DNA of 64,000 nt from Bacteroidales bacterium (GTDB lineage: Bacteria > Bacteroidota > Bacteroidia > Bacteroidales > P3). Position 1 is the first letter of the stretch, and every line of letters starts with the position of its first letter. Under the pieces are notes generated by a model, which was given only the letters and a program-made list of their open reading frames with translations, did no database searches and was not told where the DNA came from. The DNA lies in NCBI GenBank assembly GCA_017559135.1, contig JAFYSZ010000006.1, positions 186,001-250,000 of the forward strand. Direction: 5' to 3'. Below, one piece after another: positions 7,876 to 15,908 of this stretch. Made by a program: the position numbers and the translations under genes.

Positions 7876-8951
7876 TGATTATGGCTGCACTTGAAAAAAT
7901 ACCTGTATTAAATCCCTTATCGTTGAGAAATACGGCAGGAGGGGAACTTGCTGATATATTCGAGGCTCGCGGCATTAAGGATTTTGAAAATCTTATAGGG
8001 GTTAAAGATTTAAGAGCAAAGGAACGCTTGTCAAATAAAATTCTTAAGAAGGCTTCTGATATATTAGAAGATGAAACTTTGATAAAAGATTTAACAGAGT
8101 TTCAAGTAAAATATTGGGAAGAAAAACCTATGTATTTGTCTAATTTCGCTCAAGCAAAGAAGACATATACAAAACTTAAAAAGGTTCTTCCTCTTTTACG
8201 TGGAGAATTTACAGAAGGCTATGATATTCTTGAAGATATTTTAGATTTCTTTGGGGTAAACTCAGAAAGTGAAATATTTGAATCTTCGGAAAAACAGGCA
8301 GCCTTGTTTAGGATTCAGAATAAGGTTGATGTTGACCCTATAAATTTGCATGCATGGTTACGTAGAGGAGAACTTGATTTTAAAGCATTAAATCTTCCTG
8401 ATTACGATGAAAAAGGACTGGTAGAATGGATTGAATCAAAAGACTGGTTAAACCATATTGAAAATGTTGATTATTTTAAAGCATTGCCTGAAATATTGGC
8501 TAAATATGGTATTGGGCTTGTGCTTATTCCGTCATTACCTAAAACCGTATATGGTGCTATTAGATGGTTTGACAACAAACCACTTATTCAAATATCAGAC
8601 AGAGGGCACGATATTGTTTCATGCTGGTTTACTCTTTTTCATGAATTAGGACATGCAATTATGCATAAGAATATAGAAATTTATGAAGGTGGCATAAATG
8701 ATTCTAAAGCGAATCAAGGGAAAAGAGAAAAGGAAGCTAATAAATTTGCAAATGGTTTATTGTTTAATGGTGACCATTTACGCAAAGCGGTATTCGACAG
8801 GAAACGTAATGGAGGTATGATGTCTGCTAATGAATTAGCAAAGGAATTTAATGTTTTACCTATTTTTGCATCGTATTGGCTGTTGAAAGCTCAATATGCT
8901 CCAGCTTTTCAGAGAAGAATTCAAATAGATTTTGTATCCCAATATCAATAA
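7872..8951 (+). CDS. ImmA/IrrE family metallopeptidase (putative antitoxin/regulator)
   Basis: This 359-residue protein carries the zinc-protease motif HELGH at 257-261, and REKEANKFANGLLF supplies the downstream glutamate and helix typical of ImmA/IrrE (COG2856). The N-terminal half is helical with an LRRGELDF element often seen between the DNA-binding region and the peptidase; a canonical XRE helix-turn-helix is not obvious. Related proteins cleave or sequester repressors, or act as antitoxins. The start overlaps the preceding gene by 4 bases (ATGA), so the two are coupled. A hairpin terminator follows within 20 bases. Confidence 0.8.
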   Translation: MMIMAALEKIPVLNPLSLRNTAGGELADIFEARGIKDFENLIGVKDLRAKERLSNKILKKASDILEDETLIKDLTEFQVKYWEEKPMYLSNFAQAKKTYTKLKKVLPLLRGEFTEGYDILEDILDFFGVNSESEIFESSEKQAALFRIQNKVDVDPINLHAWLRRGELDFKALNLPDYDEKGLVEWIESKDWLNHIENVDYFKALPEILAKYGIGLVLIPSLPKTVYGAIRWFDNKPLIQISDRGHDIVSCWFTLFHELGHAIMHKNIEIYEGGINDSKANQGKREKEANKFANGLLFNGDHLRKAVFDRKRNGGMMSANELAKEFNVLPIFASYWLLKAQYAPAFQRRIQIDFVSQYQ

Positions 8952-8966
8952 TAAAATTTAAACATT

Positions 8967-9000
8967 GAAAAAGGCGGTTGAAAGAATCAATCGCCTTTTT
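8967..9000 (+). terminator. Hairpin terminator after the ImmA/IrrE gene
   Basis: AAGGCGGTTGA pairs with TCAATCGCCTT (one G-T wobble) and is followed by a T run. A-rich sequence on the left makes it usable by the opposing btuG gene as well. Confidence 0.75.
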
Positions 9001-9035
9001 GATTTAGTAATTAAAAAAATAAGTATAGAATGGAT

Positions 9036-10106
9036 TTATTTTTTGCTGATTACTTTTTGTGGACAGGTAACGGTTTCAAAGTCTAAGGTGTAATTGCCTG
9101 CGTAGTCAAATACAAAGCATCGTCCGTTTGAAACGTAGTCTATTGCATCTGTTATAAAGATATTGTTTTCATCGTGTGAGATTTTATAAGGTGAGGTTAT
9201 TGTTTTGTCTGCTGGAATGCTTGTAATAAAGTCCTCAGGTGTTGCACTAAGGTTGTTTAATGGTATGGTTTGATAGTTGGTTGTGTATGTAGTGTAGTCG
9301 GTGTTTGCAAAGATTATTTTATTGCCTACTATATCAAAACAACTCATTGATACGGTTGCTCGTTCTGTGATTTCATCGCTTTGAGAGTTGATTTTGATTA
9401 TTTCTTGTGGTATATCGCCATAGTTTCCTCTTACTTGAACATATATATATCCGTCTTTTGCTATTGCTGTGCCAGGGTTTATACCTACTTCTATTTGTTT
9501 TAGCATATTGTCTGTTGCTAAGTCATATACTTCTACCACGTTGTCGTAGTTTGGAAAGTCTAATCCTCCGTTACAACTTACGTATAGTTTTCCATTGCTA
9601 ACGGCTAATTGTTCAGGATTGCGTCCTTGTGTAGCAAAGGTTTTAACTATTGTGTTTGTGTTTGGATTGATTTTGCAGATGTTGCCATCAAAACAACTTA
9701 CATAAAGATTGTCTCCTCCGTCTATTATGTTTCTTGGTTGTGAGTTTTCACTTGTTGTGATAGGAATTAAGGCTATTTTTTTAGCGTCTTTTTTGTTTAC
9801 TACCATTACGCAGTTTGAACCATTGACTACTATGTATAGTTTTCCGTTTTTTTCAATTACGTCATTGGCTACGTCTCCTAATGAAACTCCATTGAGTTCT
9901 TGAAAAATGTCTATTGTGGTTTTTCCTTCTACTATGTCGTAAAAGTCAAGGCTTGCATTGTTTCGTCCCCATAGTCCTTCGCATACTACATAGTAGCCTT
10001 TGCCTATTTCTTTTGGTTCATCGTTTTGTTGTGTTGGTTGTGGTTCGCAGGCGCAGAATGTTGCAAGTAGTGCAAACAATACGCTTAATTTAAAATACTT
10101 TCTCAT
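9036..10106 (-). CDS. btuG: Surface B12-binding beta-propeller lipoprotein, BtuG-like
   Basis: This 356-residue protein starts with a signal peptide ending in a cysteine-rich lipobox region (LLATFCAC). Repeats with patterns such as NGKLYVSCNGG and GDNLYVSCFDGNI indicate a YncE/DUF5074-type beta-propeller. In Bacteroides, BtuG is a surface lipoprotein of this kind that captures vitamin B12 and hands it to BtuB. Here the gene lies 12 bases after btuB in an operon preceded by a cobalamin riboswitch, which strongly supports the assignment. The exact lipidated cysteine is uncertain because two cysteines are close together. Confidence 0.85.
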   Translation of the reverse strand: MRKYFKLSVLFALLATFCACEPQPTQQNDEPKEIGKGYYVVCEGLWGRNNASLDFYDIVEGKTTIDIFQELNGVSLGDVANDVIEKNGKLYIVVNGSNCVMVVNKKDAKKIALIPITTSENSQPRNIIDGGDNLYVSCFDGNICKINPNTNTIVKTFATQGRNPEQLAVSNGKLYVSCNGGLDFPNYDNVVEVYDLATDNMLKQIEVGINPGTAIAKDGYIYVQVRGNYGDIPQEIIKINSQSDEITERATVSMSCFDIVGNKIIFANTDYTTYTTNYQTIPLNNLSATPEDFITSIPADKTITSPYKISHDENNIFITDAIDYVSNGRCFVFDYAGNYTLDFETVTCPQKVISKK

Positions 10107-10118
10107 TCTTGTTTGTTT

Positions 10119-12110
10119 TTAAAATTTATATTTGATGTTTAAATTAAAGTTTCGTCCACACATAGGATAACTTTTAATTATTTCATATTGCTCGTTGGTT
10201 AGGTTGTTGCAAGAGAGTTTTACTTCCCATTGCTTGATTGTTTTGCTAAGGCTTAGAGAGTGTTCGCAATATGAGGGTAGGGAATTTCTATCTGAGTTTT
10301 GGTTCATTGTGTAGCGTTTCCCTACGGCTGAGAGGGTGTAAGCCAAAGAGTAGTTTTTTAGACTTATGCTTGCAATAGCATTTCCGCTGTGTCGTGGTGT
10401 GTATTGTATTTGGTGTAAATAAGTATTGCTGTTTTTGTCGCTATCGATTGCTTTCTGATAGTTATAAATCAGATTAAGGTTTGCTTTTAAGTTTTCTTGA
10501 TTTAACAGCCTTTCGTGAGTGTAGTTTAGTTTTATTTCTACGCCGTCAATACTTACTTGTCCATAGTTTACCATACTCCAAATAAATAGGTTGTTTCTTG
10601 GAACGGCTACTATTTTGTCTTTTACATTATTGTGATATACATCAATGCCTAAGTAGATATTGTGATAATTCTCTTGACCTATTTGAGTGAAGAAAGCAGT
10701 GTGAAGATTATATTGTTGAGCCTTTTCGGGTTTTAAGGTAGGTTCTCCAACAAGGTTATAATATAGGTCGTTGAAGGTAGGAGTGCGGAATATGTCTTTG
10801 TAGAATAGGCTTACTTCAAAATGCTTTTCTTTTAGCAATAGGCTGATGAATGGACTGAAATGGTTTTGTCCTTCGTAGGCTTTGTGAAGTGTTGCCCAAT
10901 CTTTTGTAAGGGTATGAAGTAAATGAAAATCTATTCTTAGTTTTCTTAGTTTGTAAGCTGTGGTTATTGCACTTATTGAGGTGAAACGTTTTGGATCAAA
11001 TTCGTAATTGTTCTTTGCATCAAGTGAGTTAAGTGAAAGGTCGTTTGTAAGTGAGATTGATAGGTTTCTTTTGTGGTTTTGCCACGCTAAGATATTATTC
11101 CAATAGGCTTCTTGTTGATTATATATATCTTCTTGAAAGCCTTGACTATTGTTGTAATAAGGATCGTAGTAGCGAGTGTGGTTTGAGGAGAGTTTTATGT
11201 GTGATTTATAAGATAGGTTAGTGTTAAAATTATAGGTAAATACGGTTTGAGTAAACAAATCTCTATTCCATAGTTTTTGAGCAGACTTTAAATAATATAG
11301 TGTAGTAGGTCCGGGAAGTCCTTTCTCATCATAGTAAAAATAAATCTTTGTTTTAAAAAAATATTTCTTTGAAATATTTGCGTAAATGTTAGATTCAATT
11401 TTCGCAGACTGCAAGTTATTATTTTCTCTTCTTTCTTTTGATGTACTATCGTTTATTCCGTTTCCGTAGTGTAGTGTATAGGGATAATTGCCTTCGTAGT
11501 TAATAAACTCGGTGTTAATGTTAAATACTATTTTCTCATTGATTTTTTGATTGAGTGTTCCATTTAGATTGAAAAGATTAAAACTTCCGTAAGAGAGTGA
11601 AATATCCCCATTGGTGTTTTCTCCGTTGGCAAAAGCAGGACGTGAACTTGTAAGAGAAAGTACGCTTCCGCTTGCAAGGCTTCTTGCTGTTTGCATATTC
11701 ATTATGCGATTGCCATTATCAAGGCTTAGTTCTTCAACATTATTTACAGAGAATTTAGATAGGTCTATTTGTCCGTTTTGAGTATTGCTCACACTCACTC
11801 CGTCATAAAGCAGGTTTGTGTGCATTGAACCTAAGCCTCGAACTGATATGGTCTTTAATCCATTTGTTCCGCCATAGTCTTTGATTGTAACTCCGGGAAG
11901 AAATTTTGCTGCTTGACCAATGTCATAGACTGAGAGCTTTTTTAGTTTTTCTACTTCTAATTTATGCGAAGAGGTTTGAGTGTTGTGGTTGTCCAAAGAT
12001 GAATCTACAACTTCAAAACTTTCGAGAGTAACAACTCTAATGCTGTCTTGTGAAAATACTCCACAAGAATAGAAAACCGCCACTAATATTGCTATAATCT
12101 TTCTTTTCAT
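10119..12110 (-). CDS. btuB: TonB-dependent outer-membrane cobalamin receptor
   Basis: A 663-residue TonB-dependent receptor: signal peptide (about 1-20), plug domain with LPGVTIKDYGG and ISVRGLGSMHTNLLYDGVSV (about 65-110), then a beta-barrel with alternating aromatic strands ending in NLNIKYKF, where the C-terminal phenylalanine is typical of barrels. A segment VVTLESFEV near residue 30 could be a TonB box. It should import corrinoids across the outer membrane using TonB energy. A cobalamin riboswitch lies upstream and btuG follows after 12 bases. Confidence 0.92.
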   Translation of the reverse strand: MKRKIIAILVAVFYSCGVFSQDSIRVVTLESFEVVDSSLDNHNTQTSSHKLEVEKLKKLSVYDIGQAAKFLPGVTIKDYGGTNGLKTISVRGLGSMHTNLLYDGVSVSNTQNGQIDLSKFSVNNVEELSLDNGNRIMNMQTARSLASGSVLSLTSSRPAFANGENTNGDISLSYGSFNLFNLNGTLNQKINEKIVFNINTEFINYEGNYPYTLHYGNGINDSTSKERRENNNLQSAKIESNIYANISKKYFFKTKIYFYYDEKGLPGPTTLYYLKSAQKLWNRDLFTQTVFTYNFNTNLSYKSHIKLSSNHTRYYDPYYNNSQGFQEDIYNQQEAYWNNILAWQNHKRNLSISLTNDLSLNSLDAKNNYEFDPKRFTSISAITTAYKLRKLRIDFHLLHTLTKDWATLHKAYEGQNHFSPFISLLLKEKHFEVSLFYKDIFRTPTFNDLYYNLVGEPTLKPEKAQQYNLHTAFFTQIGQENYHNIYLGIDVYHNNVKDKIVAVPRNNLFIWSMVNYGQVSIDGVEIKLNYTHERLLNQENLKANLNLIYNYQKAIDSDKNSNTYLHQIQYTPRHSGNAIASISLKNYSLAYTLSAVGKRYTMNQNSDRNSLPSYCEHSLSLSKTIKQWEVKLSCNNLTNEQYEIIKSYPMCGRNFNLNIKYKF

Positions 12111-12160
12111 AATTTAGTCCTTTCCTCGAAGACTGAAATTTATTTTTTAATATTTGCTTT

Positions 12161-12330
12161 GGCAGGTCTTCTGACTTGTTCTTTTGAATAACGCCTTCCC
12201 ATTATTTAAACAGTGGCTAAGATTGTTACTCAAATCTTTTAGAACTCACAGCAGCGGGACTGTTCAGGATTTGCACCTGATTCCCTTTTAATCTCTTTGC
12301 AAAAACCTTGCAAAAAAGAACCATTGCGAG
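12161..12330 (-). promoter_or_regulatory. Cobalamin riboswitch
   Basis: Read on the minus strand this leader contains GAATCAGGTGCAAATC, the core of the cobalamin aptamer, then CAGTCCCGCTGCTGTGAG, GCCACTG (complement of 12211-12217), and near the end AGTCAGAAGACCTGCC, the B12 box (12161-12177). All are in the canonical order. The element ends 50 bases before btuB. It should reduce btuB-btuG expression when adenosyl- or other cobalamins are plentiful. Confidence 0.95.
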
Positions 12331-12332
12331 TG

Positions 12333-12363
12333 CAAAAGTAGAATAAATTTTTAAATCAGCAAA
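12333..12363 (-). promoter_or_regulatory. Promoter of the btuB-btuG operon
   Basis: The minus strand has TTTG (complement of 12360-12363), 19 bases, then TACTTTTG (complement of 12333-12340). This is a full match to the Bacteroidota -33/-7 pattern and sits directly before the riboswitch. Confidence 0.8.
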
Positions 12364-12413
12364 ATTTTGTTTGAATTTTTAAAGTTTTATTTCTTTGGTT
12401 TAAAAAAATGTTA

Positions 12414-12421
12414 TATGTTTG
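12414..12421 (+). promoter_or_regulatory. -7 promoter element of the DUF349 gene
   Basis: TATGTTTG fits TAnnTTTG. It lies 3' of an in-frame ATG at 12408, which cannot then be the start; the ATG at 12471 is favoured. A TTTG is present at 12394-12397, but the spacing of 16 is short. Confidence 0.5.
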
Positions 12422-12470
12422 CAAAAAAATTGAGAATTATAAAAAACAAACAACTTTTAGATTTTATCGT

Positions 12471-14225
12471 ATGGACGATTTAATGAATACTTCAGAAGAA
12501 AACATTGAACAATTAACACAAAACTATCAAACACTTGATAGAGAAGAATTGTTAAAAGAATTTCAAACTTTGCTTGATGCAAATGATTTTGAAACTTTAA
12601 AACAAAGAGCAAGATTGATTAAAAATATCTTTGATGAGAAAAGTAAAGATATTTATGCAAAGGCATTAGAGCAATTCTTGTCTGAGGGTGGAAATAAAGA
12701 AGACTACAAAAACGAATTAGATCAATTAGACGTTGATTTTCGTAAATTATATGGCGAATACAGAGAAAAGCGTCAAAAATTCTTGGAAAAACAAGAACAA
12801 TACAAGATAGATAACTTAGAAAAGAAGAAGGCTATTCTTGAAGAATTAAGAGTATTGTTGCAAGAAGAGGGTAGTTTGAAAGAGATTTATGATAGGTTTA
12901 ATCAAATTCAAGCAAAATGGAAAGAAATTGGAGCAGTACCACGTTCAGAGGCTAATTCTTTATGGGAATCTTATCATTTCCTAATAGAAAAGTTCTATGA
13001 AAAAGTAAATATCAATAAAGAACTTTTGGAGATTGGAGTGAAGAAAAAAATAGCTCTTTGCGAAAGAGTGGAAAGTCTTTTATTGGAGCCTTCAATCAAC
13101 GAATCTATCAAACAATTGCAAGAATGTCATCAATTGTGGAAGGAAATAGGAAGAGTGTCTGCTGATAAGAGCGATGAGGTTTGGGAGAGATTTAAAAAGG
13201 CAACAGAGGCTGTCAATAAGCGTTGTCAAGAACACTACGACAAAATAAGAGAAGAACAAAATAATAATCTTTTGGCAAAAACTGCTTTGTGTGAAAAACT
13301 TGAAGAATTGTTGAAAGCAGAGATTGTAACTGTTAAAGATTGGACTGAAACAACTTTAAAGGTTAATGAATTGTTTGATTTATGGAAGACAATAGGTCCT
13401 GTTCCAAAAGAATCAAACGAAATAATTTGGGAGAGATTTAAGAAAAGAATAGATAAGTTCTACGAAGATAAGAAAGAGGCTTTCGCTAAGATGAAAGAGT
13501 CGCAAGATGAAAATTATCAAAAGAAGGTAGAACTTTGTCTTCAAGCCGAAGTGATTGCGGAAAGAAACGATTGGAAACGTGCAACAGAAGATTTATTGAA
13601 ACTTCAAGCAGAATGGAAAGAAGTTGGTTATGTTGCAAAGAAACAATCTGATAAGTTGTGGTTGCGTTTCCGTGAGGCGTGTGATAAATTCTTTGAAAGA
13701 AAATCACAAGATTATCAAAATCGTAAACAATCAGAAACAGAAAATATAGCAAAGAAAGAGGCATTGATTCAGGCTGTTAAAGATTTTACATTTACCGAAG
13801 ATAAACAACATAATTTGGAGGTAATAAAGGATTATCAACGTCAATGGTCAGAGGTAGGCTATGTTTCAACTGCGGAAAGAGATCGTTTGTATGCAGAATT
13901 TCGCAAGGCAATTGATGCTCATTTTGATAAACTTCAAATGGATTCAATGGAATCAAATTTGAATAATTATAAAACAAGATTGGAAGTTGTAGATGGAAAG
14001 AGAAATCTTTCAAGAGAGAAAAGAGAATTTATGGATAAGATTCAAAATCTGCAAAATGATTTGAATGTTTGGGAAAACAATCTTGGATTCTTAGCAAATA
14101 GTAAACAAGCAGACTTGCTTAAAGCAGAATTTGATAAGAAAATAGAAAAGGCAAAAGCCGAAATACAACTCTTGAAAGCAAAAGTAAAATTGTTGGAAGA
14201 GGTAGAAAAAACAAAAAATGAATAA
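12471..14225 (+). CDS. DUF349 repeat coiled-coil protein
   Basis: A 584-residue, strongly charged, helical protein. It contains about five DUF349 repeats, recognisable by the recurring pattern W.eiG.vp..e...lW.rF, for example KWKEIGAVPRSEANSLWESY, LWKEIGRVS, LWKTIGPVPKESNEIIWERF, EWKEVGYVAKKQSDKLWLRF and QWSEVGYVSTAERDRLYAEF. A terminal coiled coil with LLKAKVKLLEEVEK follows. No signal peptide is present. The biochemical role of these proteins is unclear. I chose the ATG at 12471 because the promoter overlaps an earlier in-frame ATG; ATG 12483 is also possible. Confidence 0.85.
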   Translation: MDDLMNTSEENIEQLTQNYQTLDREELLKEFQTLLDANDFETLKQRARLIKNIFDEKSKDIYAKALEQFLSEGGNKEDYKNELDQLDVDFRKLYGEYREKRQKFLEKQEQYKIDNLEKKKAILEELRVLLQEEGSLKEIYDRFNQIQAKWKEIGAVPRSEANSLWESYHFLIEKFYEKVNINKELLEIGVKKKIALCERVESLLLEPSINESIKQLQECHQLWKEIGRVSADKSDEVWERFKKATEAVNKRCQEHYDKIREEQNNNLLAKTALCEKLEELLKAEIVTVKDWTETTLKVNELFDLWKTIGPVPKESNEIIWERFKKRIDKFYEDKKEAFAKMKESQDENYQKKVELCLQAEVIAERNDWKRATEDLLKLQAEWKEVGYVAKKQSDKLWLRFREACDKFFERKSQDYQNRKQSETENIAKKEALIQAVKDFTFTEDKQHNLEVIKDYQRQWSEVGYVSTAERDRLYAEFRKAIDAHFDKLQMDSMESNLNNYKTRLEVVDGKRNLSREKREFMDKIQNLQNDLNVWENNLGFLANSKQADLLKAEFDKKIEKAKAEIQLLKAKVKLLEEVEKTKNE

Positions 14226-14264
14226 AAATTTCATCTTTTGTATTGCTATGTTAGATAAATGTTG

Positions 14265-14272
14265 TATTTTTG
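14265..14272 (+). promoter_or_regulatory. -7 promoter element of the L31 gene
   Basis: TATTTTTG, matching TAnnTTTG, with ATTG ending at 14245, 19 bases upstream. The leader to the ATG at 14344 is about 65 bases. Confidence 0.55.
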
Positions 14273-14343
14273 CAAACCGAAATTTAAAATAATGTTTAAC
14301 TATCCGTTTAGTAAAAAGGGCTAAACGGCAAAAAAAAATTAAA

Positions 14344-14604
14344 ATGAAAAAAGATATTCATCCAAAAACTTACAGGCTTTGTGCTTTTAAGGATATGTCA
14401 AATGAACAAGTGTTTATCACAAGAAGTTGTGCTAACTCAAAAGAAGAAATCGAGATTGACGGTGTTACTTATCCTCTTATCAAGATGGAAATCTCTAATA
14501 CATCTCACCCTTTCTTCACTGGTAAAGTTAAATTGGTTGACACAGCAGGACGTGTAGATAAGTTTATGAATAAATACAAAAATAGAAAAACCATTTTGAA
14601 ATAA
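14344..14604 (+). CDS. rpmE2: 50S ribosomal protein L31 type B
   Basis: An 86-residue protein starting [19 protein letters not shown], with [12 protein letters not shown] and a basic tail FMNKYKNRK. This is the type B (zinc-independent) L31: it lacks the CxxC pairs of type A and has the longer body. It is a large-subunit protein at the inter-subunit bridge. It is a single-gene unit, with a promoter before and a strong hairpin terminator after. Confidence 0.96.
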   Translation: MKKDIHPKTYRLCAFKDMSNEQVFITRSCANSKEEIEIDGVTYPLIKMEISNTSHPFFTGKVKLVDTAGRVDKFMNKYKNRKTILK

Positions 14605-14624
14605 TCTCTTTGGTGGTTTTTAAT

Positions 14625-14664
14625 AAAAAAACGTTCTACACTGAAAAGTTAGAACGTTTTTTTA
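14625..14664 (+). terminator. Hairpin terminator after rpmE2
   Basis: AAAAAAACGTTCT pairs with AGAACGTTTTTTT across a 13-base loop, about 20 bases after the stop. Confidence 0.85.
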
Positions 14665-14683
14665 TTTGTTATTATTTTTTTTG

Positions 14684-14691
14684 TATCTTTG
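14684..14691 (+). promoter_or_regulatory. -7 promoter element of the GlmU-like/lon operon
   Basis: TATCTTTG matches TAnnTTTG, 42 bases before the ATG at 14733. A TTTG at 14665-14668 is closer than usual (15 bases). Confidence 0.55.
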
Positions 14692-14732
14692 TAGCATAAA
14701 GCAGGTTGTTAAATTTTAAAATAAAAAAGACT

Positions 14733-15908
14733 ATGAATTATATTTTGTTTGATGCATCAAGAAATTCTTTGCTTCCGCTTACTTATATCCGTCCTGTTTG
14801 TGATATAAGAATAGGAATTTTGACAATTAGAGAAAAGTGGGAAAAGTATTTAGGAGAAAAAACATCTACTATCACAGAAGATTATCTTGCGGCTAAGTAT
14901 CCTGTTTCTCAATCTGAGGAAATGATGTTGATAAACGGAAGTATTTGTCCTACTCCAAGTTTGGTGGAATGTGTTAAAAGACTTAAAATTGGACAAGCGT
15001 TGATTTGTGATGGTAATGTTGTGGCTATGTATAAAACAAAACATCAATTCTTGTCTGAGGAAAACGTTACCGAAGAAATTGAAATAAAAGAAGATTTTAT
15101 TAAGATAACTAACCCTTGGGATATTTTTGTTTTTAACGACAGAGCATTGAGAGATGATTTTAAACTTTTGACAGAAGGTAGAGAATCAATGCCTTTGAGT
15201 GATACAAATAGAGTTGTAGGAAAAGAAAATATATTTGTTGAAGAAGGAGCAGTAGTAGAATTTGCTACATTAAACGCTAAGGAAGGTCCTATCTATATTG
15301 GTAAAGATGCAGAGATAATGGAAGGAAGTGTTGTGCGAGGACCTTTGGCTATGTGTGAACATTCTGTTTTGAAAATGGCTTCAAAAATTTACGGTGCTAC
15401 AACTTTGGGACCATACGTAAAGGTTGGAGGAGAAGTTTCTAATGTGGTATTTTTGGGATATAGCAATAAGGCTCACGATGGCTTTATCGGAAATTCGGTA
15501 ATAGGAGAATGGTGTAATCTTGGAGCTGATACAAATGCTTCAAACCTTAAAAACACATACGAAGATGTAAGAGTGTGGAGTATAGAAAAGAATACATTTG
15601 TGCCAACAGGTCAAACTTTCTTTGGAACCATTATGGGCGATCATTCAAAGTGCGGAATAAATACTATGTTCAATACAGGAACAATCGTAGGTGTTAGTTC
15701 TAATATTTTTGGAGCAGGTTATCAAAGAAATTATATACCATCATTTGCTTGGGGTGGTACATCAGGATTAAAAAGCTTTGAAATTGAAAAGGCAATTGAA
15801 GTTGCTGAAAAAATGTATCTAAGAAGGAATATAGTAATGTCTGACTTAGATAAATCTATTCTAAAAAATGTTTATAAACAAACTTTAAAAAATAAGAGAT
15901 TAAGATAA
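14733..15908 (+). CDS. GlmU-like sugar-phosphate nucleotidyltransferase / left-handed beta-helix protein
   Basis: This 391-residue protein begins MNYILFDASRNSLLPLTYIR, followed by RPVCDIRIGILTIREKWE, the N-terminal signature of the GlmU-like family common in Bacteroidota. Its first ~180 residues resemble a degenerate nucleotidyltransferase domain. From about 185 to 350 it shows hexapeptide-repeat character (YIGKDAEIMEGSVVRGPLAM, GEWCNLGADTNASNLKNTY, KCGINTMFNTGTIVGVSSNI) as in left-handed beta-helix acyl/uridyltransferases. The exact substrate is unknown; a glucosamine-1-phosphate or sugar nucleotide is likely. The stop overlaps the lon start (TAATG). Confidence 0.85.
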   Translation: MNYILFDASRNSLLPLTYIRPVCDIRIGILTIREKWEKYLGEKTSTITEDYLAAKYPVSQSEEMMLINGSICPTPSLVECVKRLKIGQALICDGNVVAMYKTKHQFLSEENVTEEIEIKEDFIKITNPWDIFVFNDRALRDDFKLLTEGRESMPLSDTNRVVGKENIFVEEGAVVEFATLNAKEGPIYIGKDAEIMEGSVVRGPLAMCEHSVLKMASKIYGATTLGPYVKVGGEVSNVVFLGYSNKAHDGFIGNSVIGEWCNLGADTNASNLKNTYEDVRVWSIEKNTFVPTGQTFFGTIMGDHSKCGINTMFNTGTIVGVSSNIFGAGYQRNYIPSFAWGGTSGLKSFEIEKAIEVAEKMYLRRNIVMSDLDKSILKNVYKQTLKNKRLR

